The notes beneath the pieces were generated by a model, which saw only the letters and a program-made list of their open reading frames with translations, did no database searches and was not told the origin of the DNA. A program made the translations under genes and the position numbers. This document shows positions 7,981-17,500 of a DNA stretch of 64,000 nucleotides, in pieces (within the stretch, counting starts at the first letter, position 1; the number at the start of each line of letters is the position of its first letter). The DNA comes from Granulicella pectinivorans (GTDB lineage: Bacteria; Acidobacteriota; Terriglobia; Terriglobales; Acidobacteriaceae), in assembly GCF_900114625.1 (NCBI RefSeq), contig NZ_FOZL01000001.1, positions 2,418,001-2,482,000 on the forward strand, in the 5' to 3' direction.

Positions 7981-8271
7981 TTAGGATTCAGGCTCGGGGT
8001 CTTCGCCCATGCGGCTCTGGATCTTGGCCCAGAGGTCCTCGCTGGGCTCGTGGACGGGTTCAAAGAGGCTGCGTGCGTGTTCGGCGATGGTCTCAAGGTC
8101 GCGCACCAGCGCCGCGGCGTCCGGGTGTGCGGCCAGAAACGGCTGCAGGCGTGGGTCGTCGGAGACTTTGCCGGTGGTATGGGTTGCGAAGATTTCGGGG
8201 AGACGCTCCTCGAAATCGGCCTGCGTCATGGTGTCGAAGTTGAAGTTGTCAAGCGTGTTTTGGTCGTTCAT
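7981..8271 (-). CDS. Small acidic protein coupled to an ECF sigma factor
   Basis: I do not recognise this 96-residue product as a known family. It is acidic and probably helical, with no membrane segment and no zinc anti-sigma signature (HxxxCxxC). Its ATG overlaps the stop of the ECF sigma gene by four bases (ATGA), so the two are translationally coupled. That coupling, and the usual position of anti-sigma factors directly after their sigma gene, suggest a regulatory partner, but this is inference. The region LVRDLETIAEHARSLFEP resembles the helical start seen in some anti-sigma proteins. Confidence 0.7.
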   Translation of the reverse strand: MNDQNTLDNFNFDTMTQADFEERLPEIFATHTTGKVSDDPRLQPFLAAHPDAAALVRDLETIAEHARSLFEPVHEPSEDLWAKIQSRMGEDPEPES

Positions 8272-9038
8272 AGAGCGGTCTCCTTGAACCCATCGGTTGG
8301 GCTAAGGGCTGGGTTGGAGTGGCCTGTCTGACGCAGCAGATCTCGCAACTTAAGCCGTGCTTTGTGGAGCTGGGACTTGCTATTGCCTGTCGAGCAGTTC
8401 AGCATGGTGGCGATTTCATTGTGCTCAAAGCCTTCCACGTCATGCAGCACGAAGACCATGCGGTAGCCGGGAGGCAGGGAGGCGACGGCGCGCTCGAGGG
8501 CAACGCGGTCGACCGAACCCGTGAGCATGGGGTCGCGGCTGCCGAAGTCGCGCTTGGGCGCGTCATCTTCGGACGGGTTGATGGTCTCTTCGAGCGAGAC
8601 GAGATTCAGGCCCTTCTTGCGCAGATGCATCAGCACAAGGTTGACCGTAAGGCGGTGCAGCCAGGTCGAAAAGGCGCTCTCGCCGCGGAAGCTGCCGAGC
8701 TTGCGGAAGAGATGGAGGAACGCCTCCTGAGTCATATCCTCGGCTTCGGACACGTTGCCGAGCATGCGCAGGCAGAGCGTGTAGACGCGGCGCTTGTGCA
8801 GGGCGTAGAGCTTGGAAAACGCCTCGGCGTCGCCGTTCTTTGCCGCCTCGATAGCCTCGGCTTCTCCGGCAATGGGCGGATTCCGTTTGAACAGTCCGGA
8901 GTTCGGCTTTGCGGAGGGTTCATCTGCGGGTGGAACAAGGGTCATAGAGGGGCCTTTTTGAACCTGCGGCTCAGCCTGTGGTTCGCTGGATTTGGTGCCG
9001 GCTGTAGCCAGACTCAAGGGTAACGTAATTGCTGACAT
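8268..9038 (-). CDS. ECF-type RNA polymerase sigma factor
   Basis: The 256-residue product is a sigma-70 family factor of the extracytoplasmic-function type. Region 2 spans about residues 65-135 (LYALHKRRVYTLCLRMLG, SEAEDMTQEAFLHLFRKL, FSTWLHRLTVNLVLMHLR) and region 4 about 185-240 (LPPGYRMVFVLHDVEGF, HNEIATMLNCSTGNSKSQL). A low-complexity N-terminal extension of about 55 residues is unusual for ECF factors. GAGG lies about four bases before the ATG. The downstream 96-residue gene overlaps its stop codon. Confidence 0.93.
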   Translation of the reverse strand: MSAITLPLSLATAGTKSSEPQAEPQVQKGPSMTLVPPADEPSAKPNSGLFKRNPPIAGEAEAIEAAKNGDAEAFSKLYALHKRRVYTLCLRMLGNVSEAEDMTQEAFLHLFRKLGSFRGESAFSTWLHRLTVNLVLMHLRKKGLNLVSLEETINPSEDDAPKRDFGSRDPMLTGSVDRVALERAVASLPPGYRMVFVLHDVEGFEHNEIATMLNCSTGNSKSQLHKARLKLRDLLRQTGHSNPALSPTDGFKETAL

Positions 9039-9060
9039 TCTGCCTCCGTTCGATGGTTGG

Positions 9061-9088
9061 AGACTCAGCGCGCGCGAATGGTTGTTTC
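9061..9088 (-). promoter_or_regulatory. Possible ECF-type promoter of the sigma-factor gene
   Basis: On the minus strand, TGAAAC (GAAAC at 9084-9088) and GTCT (9061-9064) are spaced roughly as in ECF promoters and lie about 25 bases upstream of the sigma gene, as expected for an autoregulated ECF promoter. The match is short and weak. Confidence 0.2.
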
Positions 9089-9141
9089 AGAAATTGAGTC
9101 AAAGGCGTTTGTATTGCGGGGGATGAACAGAGCGTATGCCT

Positions 9142-10206
9142 TCAGCTCCCGATGAAGCGGGCATAGAGCGTGCGGGCCTGCGCAATATCGGTCGTTCCCT
9201 GGATGAGGGCGCGACCGTCCGGGAAGAGCGTCACGGTGTACGGCCCGCGCCGGAAGCGAAGCAGAAGATCGTTGGAGCGGAGATCTTCGATATCCGGATG
9301 CTGTTCCAGGCGGCTCCGCATCTCCGCAAACGAGACGGGCCGGTGGTGCTCGTGGATCTGCACGGAGTTTCGGCCGCAGAGCGTGATATGGGGACGGCCC
9401 TCGCCTGCCAGATGGGTAAAGATGCGTCCGGCGCAGACCGGGCAGTCGGGATCGGGTTTGCCCGTCTTGATCTCGGAGCGGTCGCCGGTCCAGAGGTCGA
9501 AGGAGAGAAGCGAGCGGCGCATGAGGTGGGGCTGGCGCGTAAGCAGCTTCAGGGCCTCGGTAACCTGCAGGGACGCAGCCAGGTTGACGGCGGTGGAGAG
9601 AATGCCGGCCGTGTCGCAGGTCTCGACCGGGCCGGAGGGAGGCTTGGGGAAGACGCATGCCAGGCATGCCGTCTCGGTCGGGAGGATGTTCATCGTCGCG
9701 GCGTACGCGCCCACGGCGGCGGCGTAGATCCACGGTTTGCCCTGCTGGACGGCGTAATCGTTCAGCAGGTATCGAGTCTCGAAGTTGTCGGTGCAGTCGA
9801 GATAAACGTCGATCCTCTTTTCAGCGCCCAGCAGTTCGCCAATATTCGCGGGAATCAGGTCCGCGATCGCGGCATGCACCGTAACGGATGAGTTGAAGAG
9901 GGCGATGTGGCGGCGGGCGGCCTCCGCCTTGGGCAGGCAGGCCTGGGCGTCGGCCTCGTCGAAGAGGATCTGACGCTGGAGATTCGAGGGCTCGACATAG
10001 TCGCGGTCGATCAGGGTCAGGGTGCCCACTCCCGCCCGGGCGAGCAGTGCGGCAGTGGCGGCTCCGGTGGCTCCGGTGCCGATGATGGCGGCGTGCGCGG
10101 ACGCCAGGTGCCGCTGACCGTCGGCGCCGATGCCGGGGAAGAGGATCTGGCGGGAGTAGCGGTCCGTCAAGTCGGGTGCGAGGTGTGAGGCGTCTTCAGG
10201 AGGCAT
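9142..10206 (-). CDS. ThiF/MoeB/HesA-family adenylyltransferase
   Basis: The 354-residue product belongs to the E1-like family that adenylates the C-terminal glycine of ThiS- or MoaD-type sulfur carriers. It begins with RYSRQILFPGIG, followed by the Rossmann motif IIGTGATGAATAALLARAG, the catalytic-region motif PSNLQRQILF, LDCTDNFETRYLLND, and two cysteine pairs (CLAC and CPVC) that bind zinc. The last 80 residues look like a small ubiquitin-like region (FPDGRALIQGTTD); no rhodanese domain is present. The frame extends upstream to 10674, but that extension lies antisense to the bamA-like gene, so ATG 10206 is taken as the start. MoaD, a possible partner, is encoded at 27879. Confidence 0.88.
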   Translation of the reverse strand: MPPEDASHLAPDLTDRYSRQILFPGIGADGQRHLASAHAAIIGTGATGAATAALLARAGVGTLTLIDRDYVEPSNLQRQILFDEADAQACLPKAEAARRHIALFNSSVTVHAAIADLIPANIGELLGAEKRIDVYLDCTDNFETRYLLNDYAVQQGKPWIYAAAVGAYAATMNILPTETACLACVFPKPPSGPVETCDTAGILSTAVNLAASLQVTEALKLLTRQPHLMRRSLLSFDLWTGDRSEIKTGKPDPDCPVCAGRIFTHLAGEGRPHITLCGRNSVQIHEHHRPVSFAEMRSRLEQHPDIEDLRSNDLLLRFRRGPYTVTLFPDGRALIQGTTDIAQARTLYARFIGS

Positions 10207-10462
10207 GCAACTCGGGACGGCGAAACGGTCGGATGGCGATAAGGTAGAACCTTCCCCTCGGCTTTGCCGCCTGGGTGAAAGGCATTCGATCGGTCCCCGG
10301 TCTTGATGACACATCGGGGGCCGGATATTCGTAGTATAGAGAGATGGCTCCGTTTTGTGGGGCGGGTGACGGATACGCGGTCTCGCGCATCTCACGGAAG
10401 ATGCACGGAAAATAGGCCCGCTTTCTCTGGGAAGCGAGCGCATGGTCTCGAGGAAGAACTGA

Positions 10463-13400
10463 GTGTTGTTTCGAGCTGCTAAGCCGCTGGGGCGGTTGAG
10501 GAACGGAGTTTGCGGCGTTGGCCTGGTGGTCGCACTGGCCGCGGTGCCTTGCGCATGGGGACAGGTTCCTGCGCCGATTACCTCCGCACCGGTGATGTCC
10601 GCTCCAACCCAGTCTGCTCCGGCGCTGGCGGTTCCCGCCACGTCCGCTCCGGTGCCGTCTGTTCCGGCAATCAAGGCCAGACCGGCGGCGCAGGGATCTC
10701 CGGGGACCTCGGCGGATCAGTCGATCGGCCCGGTCCGGGCTCCGCTGGCGGTCAACGTGTGGGATTGGAAGGGTTTGCGCGTCGAGAAAATCCAGTTTGA
10801 GGGCGTTAGCTTCGATGGCGAGGATACGTTGCCGAAGTCGCTCGAGCAGCAGCCCGGGCAGCCACTCGATCCGGAGAAGGTGCGTGCGAGCCTGCGGCGT
10901 CTCTACGCGAGTGGACGCTACCGGGACGTTTCGGTGCGCGGAATACGAACGGGCGATACCGTGTCGCTGGTCTTCGAAGGACCGGCGCGCCTCTACGTGG
11001 GCCGGGTGCAGATCGTCGGGATCAAGAACGAGCGACTGAGTTCGCTGGCTGAGTATGGCACGAAGCTGTCGCCGGGGACTGCGTTTACCGAGGCGTCCGT
11101 GCCGGCGGGCGTGGAAGGCATCAAGCAGGCACTGAGCTCGAATGGATACCTGGCCTCCGAGGTCACGGTGAAGACGGATGAAGACGCCGCGAACCAGCAG
11201 ATGAATGTAACGTACTTCGTTACGATCGGTCCGCAGGCCAAGGTGGGGAACGTCGTCGTGGAAGGGACCGACATCGGCCTGACGACCGAGGAGTTTCGCA
11301 AGAAGGGCAAGTTGAAGGCGGGCTCGAAGGTGACGCGGGATACGACCAGCAACGCGTTGGACAAGCTGCGGACGCAGTATCAGAAGAAGGACAGGCTGGA
11401 GGCGACGGTCTCGCTGCAGAAGTCGACCTACGATACGAAGCGCAAAATGCTGGACTACGACTTCAAGGCGAGCCAGGGTCCCATCGTCAAGGTCGTGGTG
11501 GATGGCGCGAAGGTCTCGAAGAGCAGACTGCATCTTCTGGTCCCGGTGTTTGAGGAGAGCACGGTCGACAACGATCTGCTCAACGAAGGCACGCACAACA
11601 TCAAGGAGTTCATGCAGCAGCAGGGCTACTTCGATGCGTCGGTCACGGTGAAGGTCGATGGCGAAGGAACGCCACAGCAGACGATCACCTATACCGTCGA
11701 CAAGGGACGCGCGCATAAGGTTGTCGACGTCACGATTGCCGGCAACAAGTACTTCAGCACGGATGTCTTGAAAGAGCGTCTACAGGTGCAGAAGGCGGAC
11801 GCATACCTGCGCAGTGGCCGATACAGCGCAGCGCTGGTGAAGTCCGACGAGAACTCGATTGCGGCCATCTATCGCGCGAACGGATTCAATGCCGTGAAGG
11901 TCAGCTCGTCCGTGAAGGATGTCGATCCTCCGGGTGGCGCGAAGCCGCGGTCGAAAGCCTTGATCAGCGCGGCGTTCAAAGTGGATGAGGGACCCCAGCA
12001 GAAATTTGGGCCGGTCCTGCTTGCCGGTGTCGACGCGTCGCGCGAGAAGGATGTGCGAGCTCTGCTGAATGCCGAGAAGGGGCAGCCGTTCTCGTTGATT
12101 ACGCTCTCGGGCGATCGCGACGCGGTGCTCGGCTACTACGTGAGCCACGGCTTCGACCAGGCCAAGGTGGAGATCAAGCAGGCGGTCGAAACGGCGGACG
12201 CGACGGCCACCGATGTCACGCTGAACGTGACCGAGGGCCAGCAGGTCTTTGTCGACAAAGTGCTGGTCTCGGGCATCGAGCGCACCAAGCCGCAGGTGGT
12301 GAAGGACCAGATCAAGGTCAGCGCGGGTGATCCGCTCGATCAGAGCGCATTGCTGCAGACGCAGCGGAATCTTTACAACCTGGCTCTGTTCAACGAGGTG
12401 ATCGCCGCGGTCCAGAATCCTGCGGGGCAGGCTCCCACGAAGAATGTGCTGGTTCAGGTGACAGAAGCAAAGCGCTGGGATGTGACGTACGGCTTCGGTT
12501 TCGAGGCGCAGACCGGCACGCCCGCACAGGGAGATATCTCGACCGCTTCGAAGATCCAGTTGGGCCTCGATCCGAACAAGCAATACACGCAGGAGGGCAA
12601 GACCGGCGTCAGCCCGCGCGTTTCGCTCGACATCTCCCGCATCAACCTGCGCGGCAAGGACGAGTCGCTGACCCTGCATACGACGTATGGACTGCTCGAA
12701 AAGATCGCGACGCTCAGCTTCCTGAATCCTCACCTGAAGGGCAGTCCGAACTTCTCCGCTTCGGTCTCGGGCGGCTATTCGAATGTCTCGAACATCTCCA
12801 CCTTTACTGCTTCGACACTGCAGTTCGACCTCCGCATCACGCAGAAGTGGCGCAAGACCGACACGTTCATCTACGACTTTCAGTACAGGCGCGTGGCCGT
12901 AGATCCCAACAGCCTGCAGGTCTCGGCGAACCTGATTCCTCTGCTCTCGCAGCCGGTCCGTGTGGGTGGCCCATCCATCACATGGCTTCACGATCGCCGC
13001 GATCCTTCGCCGCTCGATGCCGTGAAAGGTTCGTACACGTCGATTCAGGAGTTCATCGCGTCGTCAAAGTTCGGTTCACAAACCTCGTTCAACAAAGTGG
13101 ACGTCACGAACTCTACGTACTACCAGTTCGGCAAGAACAGCAGACGCCGCTATACCTTTGCGCGCAACACACGCTTCGGGGTCGAGACCCCGTTCGGCAC
13201 CAACCCGAATGCGACCAACCCTGAATGCGCCGGCGTGCTGTTGGATACGAATGCAAGCTGCAATGCCGTGCCCTTGCCGGAGCGCCTCTATGCCGGTGGC
13301 GCATCGTCGCATCGCGGCTTCCCCATCAACGGAGCCGGTCCGCGCGATCTGCAGACTGGCTATCCCGTCGGCGGCTCGGCGGTTTTCATCAACACACTGG

Positions 13401-13780
13401 AACTGCGGCTGCCGCCACCCACTCTTCCCTATGTCGGCGATAGCGTCAACTTCGTCCTCTTTCACGACATGGGCAACGTATTCCAGAACGTCAATGAAGT
13501 CCTCTCGAGCGCCAAGCGGTTCTCGCAGCCCGATCGTGATACCTGCAAGGTCGTCACCAATCCGGGCGAGTCGGTCGGCACCTGCAACTTCAATTACTTC
13601 TCACACGCGGTGGGCGTCGGCGCACGGTACAAGACGCCGGTCGGGCCAGTACGTGTCGATTTTAGTTACAATCTCAACCCGCCCATCTACCCGGTCATCT
13701 ACGACTTCAACGGCAGCGTCCCGCACTACGGCACAGCCAGCCACTTCAACTTCTTCTTCAGCATCGGACAGAGCTTCTGA
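10463..13780 (+). CDS. Outer-membrane assembly protein, BamA/TamA (Omp85) family, seven POTRA repeats
   Basis: The 1105-residue product has a signal peptide (about residues 1-33), an Ala/Pro/Ser-rich linker (38-72), seven POTRA-like repeats (about 106-174, 177-256, 261-340, 341-415, 419-510, 514-592, 596-669) and a C-terminal 16-strand-type barrel (about 672-1105). The barrel carries the loop-6 motif HRGFPINGAGPRD and ends in Phe, as Omp85 barrels do. The family inserts beta-barrel proteins into the outer membrane. BamA normally has five POTRAs and TamA three. GTG 10463 has AGGA eight bases upstream. It heads a run with a SurA-like protein and TamB, so it could act as BamA or as the TamA-like partner of TamB. 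Confidence 0.92.
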   Translation: MLFRAAKPLGRLRNGVCGVGLVVALAAVPCAWGQVPAPITSAPVMSAPTQSAPALAVPATSAPVPSVPAIKARPAAQGSPGTSADQSIGPVRAPLAVNVWDWKGLRVEKIQFEGVSFDGEDTLPKSLEQQPGQPLDPEKVRASLRRLYASGRYRDVSVRGIRTGDTVSLVFEGPARLYVGRVQIVGIKNERLSSLAEYGTKLSPGTAFTEASVPAGVEGIKQALSSNGYLASEVTVKTDEDAANQQMNVTYFVTIGPQAKVGNVVVEGTDIGLTTEEFRKKGKLKAGSKVTRDTTSNALDKLRTQYQKKDRLEATVSLQKSTYDTKRKMLDYDFKASQGPIVKVVVDGAKVSKSRLHLLVPVFEESTVDNDLLNEGTHNIKEFMQQQGYFDASVTVKVDGEGTPQQTITYTVDKGRAHKVVDVTIAGNKYFSTDVLKERLQVQKADAYLRSGRYSAALVKSDENSIAAIYRANGFNAVKVSSSVKDVDPPGGAKPRSKALISAAFKVDEGPQQKFGPVLLAGVDASREKDVRALLNAEKGQPFSLITLSGDRDAVLGYYVSHGFDQAKVEIKQAVETADATATDVTLNVTEGQQVFVDKVLVSGIERTKPQVVKDQIKVSAGDPLDQSALLQTQRNLYNLALFNEVIAAVQNPAGQAPTKNVLVQVTEAKRWDVTYGFGFEAQTGTPAQGDISTASKIQLGLDPNKQYTQEGKTGVSPRVSLDISRINLRGKDESLTLHTTYGLLEKIATLSFLNPHLKGSPNFSASVSGGYSNVSNISTFTASTLQFDLRITQKWRKTDTFIYDFQYRRVAVDPNSLQVSANLIPLLSQPVRVGGPSITWLHDRRDPSPLDAVKGSYTSIQEFIASSKFGSQTSFNKVDVTNSTYYQFGKNSRRRYTFARNTRFGVETPFGTNPNATNPECAGVLLDTNASCNAVPLPERLYAGGASSHRGFPINGAGPRDLQTGYPVGGSAVFINTLELRLPPPTLPYVGDSVNFVLFHDMGNVFQNVNEVLSSAKRFSQPDRDTCKVVTNPGESVGTCNFNYFSHAVGVGARYKTPVGPVRVDFSYNLNPPIYPVIYDFNGSVPHYGTASHFNFFFSIGQSF

Positions 13781-13782
13781 AC

Positions 13783-14511
13783 ATGACAAAACATGTGCTA
13801 ATCCGTGTGGCGATGCTGGCAATCCTGGCAGAGGCGTGCGTCGCGCAGGTGCCCGCCAACAAGTCTGTACGGCCCGTAACGCCGGCACAAGCCGGACAGA
13901 CCATCGACCGGGTGATCGCGATCGTCAATGGGGATCTCATCCTCGAAAGCGATGTCGATGAAGAGAAGCGCTTCGCCGCGTTTCAGCCGTTCTCGACGGG
14001 CGGCAAGGACTTTACCCGGGAGAAGGCAGTCGAGCGGCTCATCAACCGAACCTTGATCTTGCAACAGTCGCGGTTACAGACAATCGGCGGCGTGAAGGAT
14101 GAGGCTGTGGCAGCGCAGATTCAGACGCTGCGCAAGGACATCCCGGCCTGCAAACAGTATCACTGCGAAACGGACGAGGGATGGAAGAAGTTCGTTGCAG
14201 ACCAGGGCTTTACGGAGACGGAGTTGCAGCAGCGCTGGAAGCAGAGGATGGAGGTGCTCTCGTACATCGAGAACCGCTTCCGCATGGGCATCCGCGTCAC
14301 GCCGGAAGAGATCAGCGACTATTACAAGAAGGATTTATTGCCGCAGTATGCGAAGGCAAAGGCGGTGGCACCGCCTCTCGATGAACTGAGCGATCGTATT
14401 CAGGAAATTCTCCTCCAGCAGCAGGTAAGCAAGCTGTTGCAGGATTGGTTGACGAGTCTGAGGGTACAGGGAACGGTACAGATTCTGAAGCCCGGTGAGG
14501 TGGCACCGTGA
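13783..14511 (+). CDS. SurA-like periplasmic chaperone lacking a PPIase domain
   Basis: The 242-residue product has a signal peptide (about residues 1-21) and a SurA-type N-terminal domain: IDRVIAIVNGDLILESDVD, VERLINRTLILQQ and a helical region with FTETELQQRW. It then passes directly to the closing SurA-like helix and strand (EEISDYYKKDLLPQY, then LQDWLTSLRVQGTVQIL). No parvulin PPIase domain lies between, unlike typical SurA or PpiD. The protein is therefore probably a pure periplasmic chaperone for outer-membrane clients. It lies two bases after the BamA-like gene, and its stop overlaps the GTG start of tamB, which implies joint expression and function. Confidence 0.88.
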   Translation: MTKHVLIRVAMLAILAEACVAQVPANKSVRPVTPAQAGQTIDRVIAIVNGDLILESDVDEEKRFAAFQPFSTGGKDFTREKAVERLINRTLILQQSRLQTIGGVKDEAVAAQIQTLRKDIPACKQYHCETDEGWKKFVADQGFTETELQQRWKQRMEVLSYIENRFRMGIRVTPEEISDYYKKDLLPQYAKAKAVAPPLDELSDRIQEILLQQQVSKLLQDWLTSLRVQGTVQILKPGEVAP

Positions 14512-17500
14512 GCGCAACGAACGAAGAACAGAAAAAGAGGAAGAGTCTCCACATCGGGCGCAAGTGCGCATGGGTGCTTGGTGGGGTGGTGGGCCTTCTT
14601 CTCGTGGTACTCAGCCTTGGCGCCTGGTATACGACCACCGGAGACTTCCAAAGGCGTGTCGGCAAGCAGGTCGTCAGCGTGCTCGAAGACGCAACCGGCG
14701 GCCGCGTTGAGTTGGGCCGAATCACCTTCAACCTCTGGCATCTTGCAATCGAGGCAGATGGCCTCGTGATTCATGGTCTCGAAGGTCCGGGAGAAGCTCC
14801 CTATCTCGCCGCCGACAAGATCCTCATTCGTCTCAAGATCGTCAGCTTTTTCCAACATACGGCCGGTGGTCTTGCCTCGCACATCGGCCTGAATCTGCTG
14901 CGTGTCGAGCAGCCGCATGCGCACCTCATCGTCGATAAAGATGGCAAGACCAATCAGCCGACGCCAAAGCATCCAAGCACCAGCACCGAGCCGTTCCAGG
15001 ACACGGTGCTGGACCTGAAAGCGAAGGATGTTGAGTTGGTCAACGGCGTTGTGCTCCTGAACAACAGAGCGATCCCCTTCGATCTTTCTGCGAACGATCT
15101 ACAGGCCAAGGTCAACTACATCACGTCGACGGACCGCTATGGCATCGTTCTCGATCTGAACGACCTGCGCACGAAGATGGCGAAGGAGCCCGAAGCGCAG
15201 TCGAAGGTGCATGTGGAGGCCGAGTTCGGTCGCGACATGGCGGCGCTGAACAAGCTGGAGTTGCACACCGGCAAGAGTTCGGACCTGCGCGCCAGTGCGA
15301 ACATCACGCACTTCGCGAATCCGGAGTGGTGGGCCGCCGCGGATGGAACGCTCGAACTGAAGCAGATTTCGGTGCTGTCTGGGTTCGACGGCCTCGGCCC
15401 GGGCACGGTGGACCTGGATATCAAGGGGCACAACTGCAACGTGAGTCCCGCCACCGCGCAGAAGAAGCCGGGCATCTTTCGCAGGAGAAAGAACGAAGAG
15501 ATCAACGCTTCCGTAAAGACCCTGCCTCCCGATCCGGATTGCAAGGCGGGGTACCTGCTGATCGGTTCGGCGAAGGTGCATGGCGCCTCCTATCAGGATG
15601 AGTATGTGCGCCTGCATGACATCAATGGCGGAGCGCAGTTGCATATCACTCCCACGGAACTCCTGTTGACGGCGCTGACGGGATATCTTCCCGGCGGCGG
15701 AAGCGCCATGGGAGAGCTGCGCATTGTGAACTGGCTTGGTGAAGTGCCGGCGAATACGCCCACGGCTTCACCGACTGCCAAGGCCGCGGTCACCACGACC
15801 AACCAGACAGCCGTCGCGATGGGTGCGAAGGCTCCCGTCAAGCTCTCGACGAACATCCCGCAGGTACAGTACGCGCATGCCTATCTCAAGGCGACGATCG
15901 ACAGGATTCCCCTGCGCACCATCATGGATGTGACCGCTCCGAAGGGCTATGGCGACCTGGGCTTCGATACCGCGGTGTCGGGACCGGTGGAGGTGGAGTG
16001 GGGCGGGCCCGCTGCGCAAATCGCGGATTCCGTGCAGGTGCAGGGCGATCTGAAGTTCGCTCCAACCGGCGTCGTGCGCAAGGGCGCGTTGAACAACATT
16101 CCCGTCACGGGCCAGACTCTGGCGCACTACGACGGACGCACCGAGGTCGTGAACATCCAGCACATCCTGCTGCAGACGCCGGGAACCATCCTGAACGCGA
16201 GTGGCGTGCTGGGCGTCAATCTTGGCGATCGCCTCACGAACCTGCAGGCCGATGCGACGGTGCGCGATATCGGCGAGTATGACCAGTTGCTGCAGACGCT
16301 TGGCTTCGAGGCCAATGGCAAGAAGGGAAGCGCGGCCATCCCCGTCGATCTGCATGGTGCTCTCGTGTTTCATGGAACCGCATCGGGACCGATCAGGAAT
16401 CTCGATGTGAAAGGACACCTTGAAGGGGACCAGTTGCAGGTCAAGCTGGGCACCGCCGCGAACGTGCAGATCGACTCCCTGGTGGGCGATGCGGATTACT
16501 CGCCGCGCGGGCTTTCAGTAGCATCGTCCACCATCAAGCAGGGCGCGGCCGTGCTGCATCTCGGTGGATCGTTCAGACCACGGCGCATCGTCTCGAAGCG
16601 TGGCGTGGAGGACTGGGTCTGGGATGAAGGCACCACCGTCGACGCGAATGTGCAACTCGCGACGGCACCCATACTCGACCTGTTGAAGATTGCAGGGCAG
16701 CAGGACAAGATTCCTGTGACGGGCACGGTCGGGATCGACGGCCACCTCGTTGGAACCTTCCAGAACCTCAGCGGAAGCGGCCATGTCTCGCTCGCCAACG
16801 GTGTCGCCTATGGCGAGCCCTATGAAGCTGCCCATGTGACCATGAGTGTGACCGGCCAGGATATCGAAGCCAGCCAGATTGCCTTGCAACTGCACGGCAT
16901 GACGATCGCCGGCAATGGCGGATACGATCTCAGCTCGAAGCACCTGCATGGCCATCTCGAAGGCAACAACCTGATGCTGTCGAAGTTCACGACGGTGCAG
17001 AAGGCGAACCTGAACGGCGATGGCACAGTAAGTCTCGTAGCCGATGCGAACGGCACGATGACGGAGCCGAATCTCAAGGCGCATGTCAGCGTCGCCAACG
17101 TCACCATACAGGGCAAGCCTGTGGGTGAACTGACAGCCGACCTCCACAGCGCGGGCAGCACCGTCTTCTATACGGCCAAGTCCACGGTGCTGGGTGCCGG
17201 TGTAACGGCCGATGGCCAGACCGCCCTGACCGGCGACTATCAGACAACCGCCAAGCTGACCGTCGCGGGCTTCGATGTCGGTAAACCGCTCGCGTTATTT
17301 GGCGACTCGAGCCTGAAGGGAAGCTCTTCCATCAACGGCGTGGTCGACGTGAGTGGGCCGGCGAAGACGCCCCTGGCCATGGCGGGCTCGGCGAACTTCG
17401 AGAACTTCGTCGTCAAGCTGAACGGGTATGAACTGAAGGCGGCGGAGCCTCTGCGCGTGAGCCTGAAGAACGGCGTCGCCCTGCTTGAGCAGGTCCACAT

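Noticed and set aside
10207..10674. N-terminal extension of the ThiF-like protein by 156 residues
   Set aside because: It lies antisense to the promoter and start of the bamA-like gene, is low-complexity, and the enzyme family begins at the chosen ATG.
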